In this document: positions 37,179 to 48,903 of the stretch, piece after piece
Numbering within the stretch: position 1 is the stretch's first letter
How the letters are laid out: each line of letters begins with the position of its first letter
DNA from: Granulicella aggregans
GTDB taxonomy: Bacteria; Acidobacteriota; Terriglobia; Terriglobales; Acidobacteriaceae
Reading direction: 5' to 3'
Assembly (NCBI RefSeq): GCF_025685565.1
Contig: NZ_JAGSYE010000001.1
Location: 682,001-746,000, forward strand
Length of the DNA stretch: 64,000 bases
Position numbers and translations under genes: made by a program
The notes under the pieces: generated by a model
What the model saw: only the letters and a program-made list of their open reading frames with translations
The model's database searches: none
What the model was told of the DNA's origin: nothing

Positions 37179-38408
37179 CTATTCGCGGCTGAAGCTGGTC
37201 TCCGCCTTTTCCTTTTGCCGTTCAACAGCAAGTTGAATCAGTCGATCGATCAGCTTCTTGTAAGGCAAACCCGACGCCGCCCACAGCTTCGGGTACATGC
37301 TGATCTTCGTGAACCCCGGCATGGTGTTGATCTCGTTCAGGAAGATCCTCGCAGGCTGCCCCTTGCGTTTCGGCTCCATCAGGAAGTCCACCCGCGCAAG
37401 TCCCGCACAATCGCAGGCGCGAAACGCCGCGAGCGCCATCTCTCGAATCTGCTTCGCTTCCGCCTTCGAGAGCTCTGCCGGAATAATCGGCACCGAAGCA
37501 TCCGAATGGTACTTGGCGTTGTAGTCGTAAAACTCCGCCCCCGGCACGATCTCACCCACCACCGAAGCCTCCGGCGCATCGTTGCCCAGCACGGCCACCT
37601 CAAGCTCCCGAGGCTTCGCTCCCGGCCCACCCACACCCTGCTCGATCACCAGCTTGCGATCGAAGCTCGCGGCAAGGTCCATCGCCGCCGCGAGCTCGCT
37701 GCGATCGTGCACCTTGCTGATTCCCACCGAAGATCCCAGGTTCGCCGGCTTCACAAACACCGGATACTCGAGCGCCTTCTCAATCAGCTTCGTGCAACGC
37801 TTCGCATCCGCCTTCCACTCGCTGCGCAACAATGCAATGTGCGGCGTCTGCGGCAGTCCGGCAGCCGCGAACAGCCGCTTCATCACATCCTTGTCCATTC
37901 CAGCCGACGAACCAAGCACGCCAGAGCCAACGTAAGCTACATCCGCAAGCTCAAGCAGCCCCTGAATCGTGCCGTCTTCACCAAACGTTCCATGCAGCAC
38001 CGGAAAGATGAGGTCGACTCCAAGAGCATTGTTCTCTGACGATGACTGCGCGAGAGCAGTATCAGCACTGGCGACAAGGTCGATTGTCTGAAAAACCTGC
38101 GCCACATGCGGCTTCGGCGCAGGGATGCGCAGCGGCTCTCCACTGCGAATCACAGCCGCAGCAATGGCAATCTCAGGGTCGTGTTCGGACGGCACTTCAA
38201 GAGCCGAAGGCGCAGGCGAACCAGTAAGCAAGTGCTGCGCCTCGAGGTCGCGCACCCATTGCCCTTGCTTCGTAATGCCAAGCGGAACGATCTCGTACTT
38301 CTTGCGATCGATCGCTTTAAGAATCGAGGCAGCAGAGAGCAGCGAGACCTCATGCTCGCCAGAGCGCCCACCGAAGAGAATGCCGATGCGAAGTTTTTTC
38401 TTTGCCAA
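37179..38408 (-). CDS. ddl: D-alanine--D-alanine ligase
   Basis: A 409-residue Ddl from a TTG at 38408 with GGAAGGAA upstream; the frame continues past it only into the preceding gene. [20 protein letters not shown] at the N-terminus, [30 protein letters not shown], and the C-terminal LARVDFLM...[11 protein letters not shown]g/ATP site mark a complete ATP-grasp ligase. It makes the D-Ala-D-Ala dipeptide for peptidoglycan. Two inserts (about residues 85-130 and 255-285) make it longer than E. coli DdlB. The stop of the upstream DUF2569 gene is two bases before the start. Confidence 0.95.
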   Translation of the reverse strand: MAKKKLRIGILFGGRSGEHEVSLLSAASILKAIDRKKYEIVPLGITKQGQWVRDLEAQHLLTGSPAPSALEVPSEHDPEIAIAAAVIRSGEPLRIPAPKPHVAQVFQTIDLVASADTALAQSSSENNALGVDLIFPVLHGTFGEDGTIQGLLELADVAYVGSGVLGSSAGMDKDVMKRLFAAAGLPQTPHIALLRSEWKADAKRCTKLIEKALEYPVFVKPANLGSSVGISKVHDRSELAAAMDLAASFDRKLVIEQGVGGPGAKPRELEVAVLGNDAPEASVVGEIVPGAEFYDYNAKYHSDASVPIIPAELSKAEAKQIREMALAAFRACDCAGLARVDFLMEPKRKGQPARIFLNEINTMPGFTKISMYPKLWAASGLPYKKLIDRLIQLAVERQKEKAETSFSRE

Positions 38409-38409
38409 C

Positions 38410-38859
38410 TTAGATATTCCTTCCGAACGTGCGCTCAACGCGGGTTGAAACCTTGAAATACCAAAACCATAGGACAACGTTAAAGGCATTCGTCGCCGCG
38501 CTCATAAACTCCTTCGTAACAGTCTCTGGGGAACGCCCAAGCGACTGCAATTTGAACCCGAAATGGATTTGCATCGCGACGTACACGAGCCTGCTTACGA
38601 AGAGAAGCCGCAACAGAGTAAAGGCAGAGTCCGAACGCATCCAGGTTGCGACGCCGGCACAGATCATAAAGATCAACATCACACCATAGGTCACGGTCCA
38701 ATAGAGTTGGGCCGACCTCGCGATGCGGCCAAGCCAAGTGAGCGGTGCAATGATGGTCAGCGAGATGCAGAAAAAGAGAAGCCATCCACCGATAGCTTCT
38801 CGGGGCGTTTCTGGCGGCAAGCTCTCCATCTGCCACGCTGGCTGCCATTCTTCGGGCAT
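38410..38859 (-). CDS. DUF2569-like membrane protein
   Basis: From the ATG at 38859, which has TAAGGAG at a good distance, 149 residues. A short N-terminal Trp/Pro-rich part ([20 protein letters not shown]) is followed by [20 protein letters not shown] and three more hydrophobic segments. The GGWL start and four-helix layout match DUF2569. It sits between asnS and ddl on the same strand (8-base gap to asnS, 1 base to ddl), so the three genes form one transcription unit. Confidence 0.75.
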   Translation of the reverse strand: MPEEWQPAWQMESLPPETPREAIGGWLLFFCISLTIIAPLTWLGRIARSAQLYWTVTYGVMLIFMICAGVATWMRSDSAFTLLRLLFVSRLVYVAMQIHFGFKLQSLGRSPETVTKEFMSAATNAFNVVLWFWYFKVSTRVERTFGRNI

Positions 38860-38867
38860 TGCTCTCC

Positions 38868-40214
38868 TTAGGGATAAATCCTGTTCAGCGTTCTCGCGAA
38901 CGGAATCGTCTCGCGCACATGATCCAAGCCGCAGATCCACGCCACCGCCCGCTCAATTCCCATCCCAAACCCAGCATGAGGCACCGACCCGTACCGCCGC
39001 AGATCCAGATACCACTGGAACGCATCGAGCGGCAGATGATGTTCCTCAATCCGGCTCTTCAGCAGGTCGTAGCTATCGATGCGCTGGCTACCGCCGATGA
39101 TCTCGCCATATCCCTCCGGCGCAAGCACATCCACGCAAAGCGCCTTCGTCGGATCGAGCGGGTCGGGCTGCATGTAGAACGCCTTGAACGCCGCAGGATA
39201 GCGATGCACCATCACTGGTCGGTCGTACTGGCTTGATATGTACGTCTCATCAGGCGACCCGAAGTCATTGCCGTAGACAAACTCGTTCTCGATCTTGCCT
39301 TCCTTGAAGGCCTCTGCCAGCATCGTCGCAGCCTCGTCGTAGCTGATCTTCGGAAACGGAGCCTGGATCGTCTCGAGCTTCGTCACATCGCGGCCAATCA
39401 CCTTCAGATCGGCCCGATGACCTTCCAGCACACGAGCAACGATGTGCGCGATGAAGTTCTCCGCCAACTCCATCAACTCATCGAGACCGATATAAGCGAC
39501 CTCCGGCTCGATCATCCAGAACTCCGTCAGGTGCCGCCGCGTCTTGGACTTCTCCGCGCGGAACGTCGGCCCGAAGCTGTACACCTTGCCAAGCGCCAGC
39601 GCCGTAGCCTCGATATAGAGCTGCCCCGACTGCGTCAGATACGCCTTGTCGTTATCGAAGTAGTCCATCTCGAACAGCTCGCTCGTTCCTTCACAAGCAT
39701 TCGGCGTCAGAATCGGCGGATCGGTGCGCGTGAAGCCGTTCGTATCGAAGTACTCCGCAGCAGCGCGCATGATGGTCGCGCGGACGCGAAGAATCGCCGA
39801 CTGCCGTGGCGTCCGCACCCACAGATGCCGGTGCTCCATCAGAAAGTCGACGCCATGCTCCTTCAGCGAGATCGGAAAAGGCGTCTCCGCCGAAACCTGC
39901 TGCACGATCTCAAGATCGATCACATCAAGCTCAAACCCGCTGGGAGCGCGGCTGTCAGCGCGAACCTTGCCCGTAACGATGACGCTCGACTCCAGCGTGA
40001 GCCCCTTGATGCGATCAAAGACCTCCAGCGCCACCGCCGCCTTCGGCACGATGCCCTGGATCGTTCCCGTGCCGTCGCGAAAGATGGGGAAGAGCAGCTT
40101 GCCGCTCTCGCGAAGGTTATACAGCCAGCCGCGCAGGGTGATCGTCTCGCCTTCATGGGCGGCCAGCGTGGCGATTGTTGGATAAGTTACTTTTTCGGTT
40201 ACAGACTCTGGCAT
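38868..40214 (-). CDS. asnS: Asparaginyl-tRNA synthetase
   Basis: A 448-residue class II synthetase: an N-terminal OB-fold anticodon domain (about 15-115, [20 protein letters not shown]), motif 1 around [20 protein letters not shown], motif 2 [20 protein letters not shown], and motif 3 [16 protein letters not shown]. The AsnRS-type [11 protein letters not shown] and FWMIEPE features distinguish it from AspRS. It charges tRNA-Asn. It leads a likely asnS-DUF2569-ddl operon. Confidence 0.95.
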   Translation of the reverse strand: MPESVTEKVTYPTIATLAAHEGETITLRGWLYNLRESGKLLFPIFRDGTGTIQGIVPKAAVALEVFDRIKGLTLESSVIVTGKVRADSRAPSGFELDVIDLEIVQQVSAETPFPISLKEHGVDFLMEHRHLWVRTPRQSAILRVRATIMRAAAEYFDTNGFTRTDPPILTPNACEGTSELFEMDYFDNDKAYLTQSGQLYIEATALALGKVYSFGPTFRAEKSKTRRHLTEFWMIEPEVAYIGLDELMELAENFIAHIVARVLEGHRADLKVIGRDVTKLETIQAPFPKISYDEAATMLAEAFKEGKIENEFVYGNDFGSPDETYISSQYDRPVMVHRYPAAFKAFYMQPDPLDPTKALCVDVLAPEGYGEIIGGSQRIDSYDLLKSRIEEHHLPLDAFQWYLDLRRYGSVPHAGFGMGIERAVAWICGLDHVRETIPFARTLNRIYP

Positions 40215-40261
40215 GTGTATCTCTTTCAGTTACAAATAGCGTTTTCGACTTAGAAAGTTGC

Positions 40262-41128
40262 TCACTCTTTTGCTTGTCTTTCCCGAAGGGAATCTGCTTC
40301 TGCATTTTTCTCGAAGAGATCGTACGCCGTCCGCGCCTTCGCGGTCACCGTCTCAGCCGTCTCCTCGAGCTCATGCGAAATCTCAAGAATCCCTGGAAGG
40401 CCGGCAGGAAGCTGTGCCGCCAGACGCGACAAAGCAGCCCAGTCGATCGCACCCGACCCTGGCCACAGATGCTCATCGCGCACACCGCCGTTGTCATGCA
40501 CATGAAGCTCCGCGATACGCGGCTTTAGTAACGCAAACGAGCCTTCAAGCCCAATCTCCGAAAGCTGCGCATGACCCGTATCGAAGCAGACGCCCACGTT
40601 ATCGAAGTGCCCCACCTTCAGCACCTCGAGGATATGCTCCGGCGTGGCCACCTCGTTGTGCAGGTTCTCCACCAGGCACTTCACTCCGAGCGGACGCGCA
40701 AACGCCTTCAGATGCTCAATCGCCGTCAGCGAGTTCTCAAGCGACCGCGCGCTCCAGTGGTCCTCGCGCACACCCAGATGCAGCACGACCGCACCAAACG
40801 GTATCTGCTCCGCAGACTCCAGCGCCCGCTTCACCTCATCCATCGCATCGATCCGGCGCGACTTCTCCACATCGATCAGGTTCAGCGTGGGCGCGACATG
40901 CCGGCTCCACTGCGCATCCGCATACAGCGGCTGGTGCAGCGTAGCCGTGACCTCGTTCGACCGGAACCACTGCGCAATCTCGCGCACCGCCGAGCGATCG
41001 GCGTAGTCGAAGTGATGGCGCGCGGCGAAGATCTCAATCGACCTAGCCCCGCCCCGAACCATAGCATCCAGCAGGCCAGGGTGCAGGCGCTGCTGGAGAA
41101 ATACGTGGGTAGAAATTCCAGGCTGCAT
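40262..41128 (-). CDS. Sugar phosphate isomerase/epimerase-like TIM-barrel protein
   Basis: From the ATG at 41128 (MQPGISTHVFLQQRLHPGLL) about 288 residues of an AP-endonuclease-2-type barrel: SIEIFAARHHFDYAD, VVLHLGVREDHW, LVENLHNEVATPEHI, VGVCFDTGHA and ELHVHDNGG. The metal-binding His, Glu and Asp of this fold are in place. Substrate unknown. The last 15 codons (NAEADSLRERQAKE) are supplied by a dispersed family E repeat, so the natural C-terminus has been replaced or extended. An upstream start at 41164 is possible. Confidence 0.85.
   Translation of the reverse strand: MQPGISTHVFLQQRLHPGLLDAMVRGGARSIEIFAARHHFDYADRSAVREIAQWFRSNEVTATLHQPLYADAQWSRHVAPTLNLIDVEKSRRIDAMDEVKRALESAEQIPFGAVVLHLGVREDHWSARSLENSLTAIEHLKAFARPLGVKCLVENLHNEVATPEHILEVLKVGHFDNVGVCFDTGHAQLSEIGLEGSFALLKPRIAELHVHDNGGVRDEHLWPGSGAIDWAALSRLAAQLPAGLPGILEISHELEETAETVTAKARTAYDLFEKNAEADSLRERQAKE
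40271..40302. repeat. Dispersed repeat family E copy 1, inside a coding end
   Basis: GCTTGTCTTTCCCGAAGGGA followed by ATCTGCTTCTG. It matches the repeats at 41195-41227 and 43312-43340 but lies in frame at the 3' end of the barrel gene (minus strand). Confidence 0.75.
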
Positions 41129-41194
41129 CACTTCTAGGCTAACAGCCTGCGGTTTCAACGGCACGATCCCTTAGAGCTACCGCAGCACATCATC

Positions 41195-41227
41195 TTGATT
41201 GTCATTCCCGGAAGGAATCTGCTTTTG
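41195..41227. repeat. Dispersed repeat family E copy 2
   Basis: TTGATTGTCATTCCCGGAAG followed by GAATCTGCTTTTG, in the gap between the barrel gene and the second phosphatase, which diverge here. A degenerate copy of GTCATTCCCGAAGGGAATCT. Confidence 0.78.
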
Positions 41228-41345
41228 CCCCTGCCGGGTTATCCATCCATGTATCTTCACCGCGATGAACTGGGAACGCCTAAACTCTCCGCGCTAAACT
41301 GGAGCATCCCCACCGGCCCCTTTCAAAAGCAATCGCGGAGCAGCC

Positions 41346-43268
41346 TTGCGAAACGTTCTCCTGATCCTCCTTGTCCTGACAGTGGTCGTCGGCCCCGCAA
41401 GAGCCCAATCCGAGATCCAGTCTGAGCCAGGCACCCAAATCCTCGTCCGCGAAGACGACGGTTGGCGAGTACACCTTGGCGACAACCCCGCCTACGCCGC
41501 TCCGAACTTCGACGACTCGACCTGGGAGCAGACTAGCTTCGCCAACGACCTGCCCGATTCCGTCTCCCACGGAAACTCCCGCTGGTTTCGCAAGCGTATC
41601 GCTCTCCCTGCGCAGGCCGGTCCCATCGACCTCCTCCTCATCGGCACGCAAGCATCCTTCGAGGTCTACGTCGACGGCGAACGAATCGGCGATCCCATCC
41701 GCTCTTCACTTCGCTGGCGGAAGGACCAGGAACTGATCTTCCCGCTTCGCTCCGCAGCCGGCTCCGGCAACAACACTGTGGAGGTGGCCATTCGCTCTCA
41801 TCTCTACCCGGCCGAGTTCAGTGATGGCCTTAGCTTCACACGGGCGACCACCGGGACTTCCGCCGCCATTGAGGTTGCAGCCCGCGCTCACCAGGGAACC
41901 CGCGTCGGCAAGCTCGTCTTTCCCATCGCCGTCCTCGTCGTCATGAGCCTCGCAGCGCTGCTTCTGCTCGGGTTCTTCTACGAGCAACCCGCGCGCAGGG
42001 AGTATCTCTGGCTAGGATTTACGCTCCTCTTCTACGCTCTGACCATTGCTATCCCCGCCATGGACATCTATGGTGGCGCACCGTATTCCTGGAACGCCTT
42101 CCTCGGAGATCCCTGCCTTTACTTCTTTTTCGCCAGTCAGCTTGGGTTCATCCACAGCTTTATCGGACGTAGCCCTGGCAGGTTTGTTCGCATCTATCAG
42201 GTTGTTCTCATCCTGCTCCCCCTTCCCTTCAACACGCTCCTGTGGCGAGGCAGGTTTGCCAACGGTACGCTCGAATGGGTCGAGAACTCGCTCACGCTGC
42301 CTGCCATCGTCCTCGTTCTGGTCATTCTGGTTCGCGCCTATCGCGCGGGCAACCGGGAAGCGCGATTGCTTCTCCTTCCTTCCGTCTTCGCAAACGCGGC
42401 CGGGTTCCTATTCGGGATTGAGCTGATCGTACAAACGCACGACCCCAGCTTTGCATTTCCATCGTTAAACCTCGGCCTGGTACGCTTTAACTTCGAACCG
42501 ACCTTCGCAGCTACGTACCTGCTCTCGATTGGGTTGCTTATCTTTCTGCGGTATGACCAGGTCTCGCGCGACCAGGCGCAAACCCAGGCTGAACTTGAAT
42601 CTGCCCGCACCATTCAGCAGATCCTCATCCCCGAAGAGCTGCCGAATATCCCTGGCTTCCGCATTGAATCCGTCTATCACCCCGCCCAGCAGGTCGGCGG
42701 CGATTTCTTCCAGATTCTGCCCATCGAAGGCGGAGGCATTCTCGCAGTGCTCGGCGACGTCTCCGGCAAGGGCCTTCCCGCCGCCATGAACGTCGCGCTG
42801 CTCGTCGGAACCTTCCGCACCCTCGCCGAAACCACCACCGACCCGGCGGAGATTCTTACCGGCCTCAATCGCCGCCTGCTCGGGCGCTCGAAGGGCTTCA
42901 CTACGGCGATCGCGGTCCGCATCGCGCCCAACGGAGAGGCCGCCCTGGCCATCGCCGGACATCTGAATCCCTATCTCAGCGGCCGAGAACTTGTGCTGGA
43001 GGCAGCGTTGCCGCTTGGCCTGACTGCCGAAGCCGAGTACGCAAATACCACGCTAACGCTTGCACCCGACGACACCCTCACCCTCCTCACGGACGGCGTG
43101 CTCGAAGCCCGCGACGCGACGACTCACGAACTCTTCGGCTTCGACCGAACCCTTGCCATCAGCGCACTCCCCGCCGCAGAGATTGCGGCCACCGCCCAGC
43201 GCTTCGGCCAGGACGACGACATCGCCGTCCTCACCCTCACCCGAGTGGCTGTGCCTCTGAAATCCTGA
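41346..43268 (+). CDS. Membrane 7TM PP2C/SpoIIE-type serine phosphatase, second copy
   Basis: A 640-residue paralogue of the protein at 1357-3375 with the same layout: a signal peptide (VLLILLVLTVVVGPARA), an extracytoplasmic jelly-roll-like part, seven hydrophobic helices (about residues 190-400), and the C-terminal phosphatase domain with GGDFFQILP, GDVSGKGLPAAM, TDGVLEA and GQDDDIAVL. TTG at 41346 follows GGAG at a 5-base spacing. It is flanked by two family E repeats. Presumed to act on an anti-anti-sigma factor, none of which is nearby. Confidence 0.88.
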   Translation: MRNVLLILLVLTVVVGPARAQSEIQSEPGTQILVREDDGWRVHLGDNPAYAAPNFDDSTWEQTSFANDLPDSVSHGNSRWFRKRIALPAQAGPIDLLLIGTQASFEVYVDGERIGDPIRSSLRWRKDQELIFPLRSAAGSGNNTVEVAIRSHLYPAEFSDGLSFTRATTGTSAAIEVAARAHQGTRVGKLVFPIAVLVVMSLAALLLLGFFYEQPARREYLWLGFTLLFYALTIAIPAMDIYGGAPYSWNAFLGDPCLYFFFASQLGFIHSFIGRSPGRFVRIYQVVLILLPLPFNTLLWRGRFANGTLEWVENSLTLPAIVLVLVILVRAYRAGNREARLLLLPSVFANAAGFLFGIELIVQTHDPSFAFPSLNLGLVRFNFEPTFAATYLLSIGLLIFLRYDQVSRDQAQTQAELESARTIQQILIPEELPNIPGFRIESVYHPAQQVGGDFFQILPIEGGGILAVLGDVSGKGLPAAMNVALLVGTFRTLAETTTDPAEILTGLNRRLLGRSKGFTTAIAVRIAPNGEAALAIAGHLNPYLSGRELVLEAALPLGLTAEAEYANTTLTLAPDDTLTLLTDGVLEARDATTHELFGFDRTLAISALPAAEIAATAQRFGQDDDIAVLTLTRVAVPLKS

Positions 43269-43311
43269 CCGGCCCGGACAGTTTGGCACCTCGTGAGCCA
43301 CTGCCACAACC

Positions 43312-43340
43312 TTTGTCATTCCCGAAGGGAATCTGCTTTT
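43312..43340. repeat. Dispersed repeat family E copy 3
   Basis: TTTGTCATTCCCGAAGGGAA followed by TCTGCTTTTG, the best-preserved copy. It lies in the 90-base gap where the phosphatase and the HigA-like gene converge. Confidence 0.8.
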
Positions 43341-43358
43341 GTGCTTGCCGTTGTTTGT

Positions 43359-43709
43359 CTAAACAGACCGTGCCGGTACGAGGGGAGTCTCGTGAGATTC
43401 CGCCACGTTCTCAAACTGGTCAATCTGAACTTCGCCCTCGGGGAAGATGGCCTTCACCTGCAACTGCCCGCCCATCGCCTGGATAAAATTCCGGAGCGTC
43501 GAGACATACATATCCGCCCGCTTTTCCATCTTCGAGACCGCGCCCTGGTTGATCTGGAGGACCTTGGCAAGATTGACCTGGGTCAGGTTCCGGGCCTCGC
43601 GGAGCTGGTGCAGCGTCATCACCGCAGCCGCTTCGGTGACGCCCCGCTGAATCCGCTCCTCGGCCTCGGGGGTTAGCGGCTTGCGAACATCCTTCCATTT
43701 GTGCGCCAT
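43359..43709 (-). CDS. HigA-like XRE antitoxin
   Basis: From the ATG at 43709, 116 residues with an XRE helix-turn-helix: LREARNLTQVNLAKVLQINQ, GAVSKMEKRADMYVSTLRNF. The helix 'NQGAVSKMEKR' is the recognition helix. A GGAG 10 bases upstream supports this ATG over a GTG at 43718. It overlaps or abuts the toxin stop (43715). In higBA modules the toxin comes first, as here, and the antitoxin represses the pair. DNA-binding region is N-terminal to a short tail (AIFPEGEVQIDQFENVAE). Confidence 0.88.
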   Translation of the reverse strand: MAHKWKDVRKPLTPEAEERIQRGVTEAAAVMTLHQLREARNLTQVNLAKVLQINQGAVSKMEKRADMYVSTLRNFIQAMGGQLQVKAIFPEGEVQIDQFENVAESHETPLVPARSV

Positions 43710-43714
43710 CGGCT

Positions 43715-44062
43715 TCACTCTCCAATCTCGATCAGGTGCTGGGCATAAATCGCTTCTGCGCGGCGAATCGCGTCAACGTACCAATTCGCATCACCAGTCT
43801 TGTCGCCGCCCAGGATCAAGTAGGCGTTCCGGCGAGGGTCGAAGGCAAATAGAATACGGTAGGGTCTGCCCTGATGCTGCACACGAAGCTCTTTCATGTT
43901 CGGGTATTTTGACCCAATCAGCGTGTCCACATAGGGCCGTCCGAGCATCGGGCCGTAGTGCTCCAGCTTTGCCACCGCACCGTTCACGCTCTCCCACTCC
44001 GATTCATCCAGAGATTGATACCAGGTGAGAAACTCGTCGCTTACCTCAACCTCCCAATCCAT
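43715..44062 (-). CDS. HigB/RelE-type toxin
   Basis: From the ATG at 44062 (MDWEVEVSDEFLTWYQSLDE) a 115-residue protein of the phage-derived Gp49/HigB family: DTLIGSKYPNMKELRVQHQG, RPYRILFAFDPRRNAYLILGG, then DKTGDANWYVDAIRRAEAIY. The conserved K/R-rich strand (MKELRV...YRILFAFD) is the RNase active region. RelE-fold toxins cut ribosome-bound mRNA. The gap to the antitoxin is about 5 bases. No transposase or phage gene is nearby. Confidence 0.88.
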   Translation of the reverse strand: MDWEVEVSDEFLTWYQSLDESEWESVNGAVAKLEHYGPMLGRPYVDTLIGSKYPNMKELRVQHQGRPYRILFAFDPRRNAYLILGGDKTGDANWYVDAIRRAEAIYAQHLIEIGE

Positions 44063-44149
44063 GGATAAATTATGCCTCACAGGTGATATTCCGGCAAGGT
44101 GATACTGCCTCCTGCGGGTAACGGGGACGAAGCCGGGGCCCAAGCGTAG

Positions 44150-44452
44150 TCAATCGCCAAGCGTTGCAGATGAGAGAACAGACCGCCGAAAGTCACCCAA
44201 GTCGTCGAATACCCTCCAAAGTCCGGCGATCTTGAGCTCCTCCGAAGTTGGCCCGTCAAGCGTGTATTGCGAGCGATCCTTTATCAACCGAATCGAGCGG
44301 TCAGCGCGCCGCACTTCAACGCACCAATTTCCAAAGAAAGCTGCGTCATATCGAGAATCGAAAATGATCCATCCAGCCGCACTAAGTTCTTCCAGCAAGT
44401 TACCGACCTCCTTCACGATCTGCTTTGGCAGATGCTGGTCTCGTGAGTTCAT
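44150..44452 (-). CDS. Hypothetical protein between ggt and the toxin
   Basis: From the ATG at 44452, 100 residues: MNSRDQHLPKQIVKEVGNLL, EELSAAGWIIFDSRYDAAFF, GNWCVEVRRADRSIRLIKDR. It has an alpha/beta look, no signal peptide and no TM segment. I do not recognise it. It lies 5 bases after the ggt stop, so it may be cotranscribed with ggt or belong to the toxin region (88 bases from it). The toxin has its own start beyond. Confidence 0.55.
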   Translation of the reverse strand: MNSRDQHLPKQIVKEVGNLLEELSAAGWIIFDSRYDAAFFGNWCVEVRRADRSIRLIKDRSQYTLDGPTSEELKIAGLWRVFDDLGDFRRSVLSSATLGD

Positions 44453-44456
44453 GACC

Positions 44457-46226
44457 TCAATATCCCGCCGCCTTCCCAAAGTGATGCCGCTGATCATCCG
44501 CCCCCCGCAACTCCCCCGTCTTAGGATCGACCGCGATCATCTCGCTATCTCCCCACACCCCGGGGTTCTTCTCGTCGAACTGGCCGGCGCGGTTCACCGT
44601 GTACCCCATCTTCTTCAGCTCCTCGACCAGCGGCAGCGGAAAGTTCTTCTCCACGTCGATCCGGTCCGGCAGAAACTGATTGTGGAAACGCGGAGCATCC
44701 GCCGCCTGCTGAAGATTCAGCCCGTTATCCACCACGCTCACAATGTCGCTGATGACCGTCGTGATGATCGTCGACCCACCCGGCGAGCCCAGCACCAGCG
44801 CGATCTTTCCATTCTTCAGCAGCATCGTCGGCGTCATGCTGCTCAGCGGCCGCTTGCCCGGAGCAATCCCATTCGCCACGCCCTGCACCAGGCCCATCAT
44901 GTTCGCCGTGCCGGGTTTCGAAGCGAAGTCGTCCATCTCGTTATTCATTACAAACCCAAGCCCCGGCACCACCACACCCGAACCAAACAACCCATTCAGC
45001 GTGTAGGTACTCGAGACCGCATTCCCATCCTTGTCAACAACAGAAAAATGCGTCGTCTCCGTCGACTCATGCCCTGTAGCAACCGTAGGCACCGGCGGCA
45101 GAAACCCCGCAGGCCGCACCAACTCCTTCGAAGGCGTCGGCTTCAGCGGATCGATCGTCTTCCGCCACGCCGCCGCATAGGCCGGATCGGCCATCTGCTT
45201 CAGCGGCATCGTCACATACGCCGGATCGCCCAGATAATCGTTTCGGTCCATGTACGTCCGCCGAAACGCCTCGATGAGCAGATGCACCTGCTGCGGCGAC
45301 CGGTCGCCCATCTTCGAAAGGTCATAACCCGACAGAATATTCAGCGTCTCCAGCAGCACGATCCCGCCCGAAGACGGCGGCGGCGCGGTCACGATGTCGT
45401 ACCCGCGATAGCTCCCCGTCAGCGGCTTGCGGTCCTCCACCTTGTAGCTGGCAAGGTCCTGCCGCGTAATCAAGCCGCCATTCTGCTGAAAGTAATCGGC
45501 GATCTTCCCGGCGATCTCGCCCTTGTAAAAATCATCGGGATCAGCCGCGATCCGCGTCAACGTCTTCGCCAACTCCGGCTGAACGAAGCGGTCGCCCTCC
45601 TTGTACAAATTGCCGTCGCGCTGAAAGATCCGCTTCGCCTCAGGCAGCCGCCCCGCCGCCTTGTTCACCACGAAGTTGTTGGCCTCTTCCGCAGTCAGGA
45701 CGTAACCTTCACTCGCCAGCCTGATCGCCGGGGCCATCACCTGCTTCAGCGTCAGCTTGCCGTAGGTCTTCTCCGCATAGACCAGCCCCGCGACCGACCC
45801 CGGAACCCCGCTCGCCTTGATCCCCTGCGTCGACAGCCCCGGCACAACGTTCTTCTGCGCGTCGAGATACATGTCCGCCGTCGCCGCAGCCGGAGCCCGC
45901 TCACGATAGTCGAGAAAGTGCGCCTGCCCCGACTTATCGCGGATCAGCATGAACCCTCCGCCGCCCAGATTCCCCGCCTGCGGAAACGTCACCGCCAGCG
46001 CAAAACCGACAGCCACAGCAGCGTCCACCGCATTGCCACCAGCCTTCACCATCGCCACCCCGGCGTCGGCAGCATCGTGCTGAATACTGACCACCATAGC
46101 GTGTTGGGCGCGAACGGGAGGGGGATCGGTCTGGGCTAGCAACGCGGCGGATTGCAAGGCTGGCAGCGCGATTAGAGAGCAAGCAGCCAATGCACGAAAG
46201 ACGCGGCGACGGTAGATCGCGGGCAT
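44457..46226 (-). CDS. ggt: Gamma-glutamyltransferase
   Basis: A 589-residue GGT precursor with a signal peptide (FRALAACSLIALPALQSAALLA). The cleavage/nucleophile Thr is in ESTETTHFSVVDKDGNAVSS, two-thirds along; NxxxDDF in VMNNEMDDFASKPG and LGSPGGSTI belong to the small subunit. It self-cleaves and moves or hydrolyses the gamma-glutamyl group of glutathione and related peptides in the periplasm. Length and motifs are complete. The upstream gap to purL (175 bases) holds both promoters. Confidence 0.93.
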   Translation of the reverse strand: MPAIYRRRVFRALAACSLIALPALQSAALLAQTDPPPVRAQHAMVVSIQHDAADAGVAMVKAGGNAVDAAVAVGFALAVTFPQAGNLGGGGFMLIRDKSGQAHFLDYRERAPAAATADMYLDAQKNVVPGLSTQGIKASGVPGSVAGLVYAEKTYGKLTLKQVMAPAIRLASEGYVLTAEEANNFVVNKAAGRLPEAKRIFQRDGNLYKEGDRFVQPELAKTLTRIAADPDDFYKGEIAGKIADYFQQNGGLITRQDLASYKVEDRKPLTGSYRGYDIVTAPPPSSGGIVLLETLNILSGYDLSKMGDRSPQQVHLLIEAFRRTYMDRNDYLGDPAYVTMPLKQMADPAYAAAWRKTIDPLKPTPSKELVRPAGFLPPVPTVATGHESTETTHFSVVDKDGNAVSSTYTLNGLFGSGVVVPGLGFVMNNEMDDFASKPGTANMMGLVQGVANGIAPGKRPLSSMTPTMLLKNGKIALVLGSPGGSTIITTVISDIVSVVDNGLNLQQAADAPRFHNQFLPDRIDVEKNFPLPLVEELKKMGYTVNRAGQFDEKNPGVWGDSEMIAVDPKTGELRGADDQRHHFGKAAGY

Positions 46227-46401
46227 GAACAGGATTCTCCTGGATTTGAGGGTACGGAACCGGAACTTTTAGAAGAAGATCCGGAACCGATCACAAAAAC
46301 GAGCAGATATTGCCACCAAGTCATGCGCTTTATCCTAATTCGACCCGCCAGATCTGATCACCGCGATTTATTACAGCCATGCGACAATCTATTAGCGACC
46401 C

Positions 46402-48899
<2,498 letters not shown>

Positions 48900-48903
<4 letters not shown>

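Noticed and set aside
44232..46139. Very long plus-strand frame opposite ggt
   Set aside because: It lies wholly antisense to a complete gamma-glutamyltransferase, is rich in Arg/His/Pro as expected for a GC-rich shadow, and has no domain.
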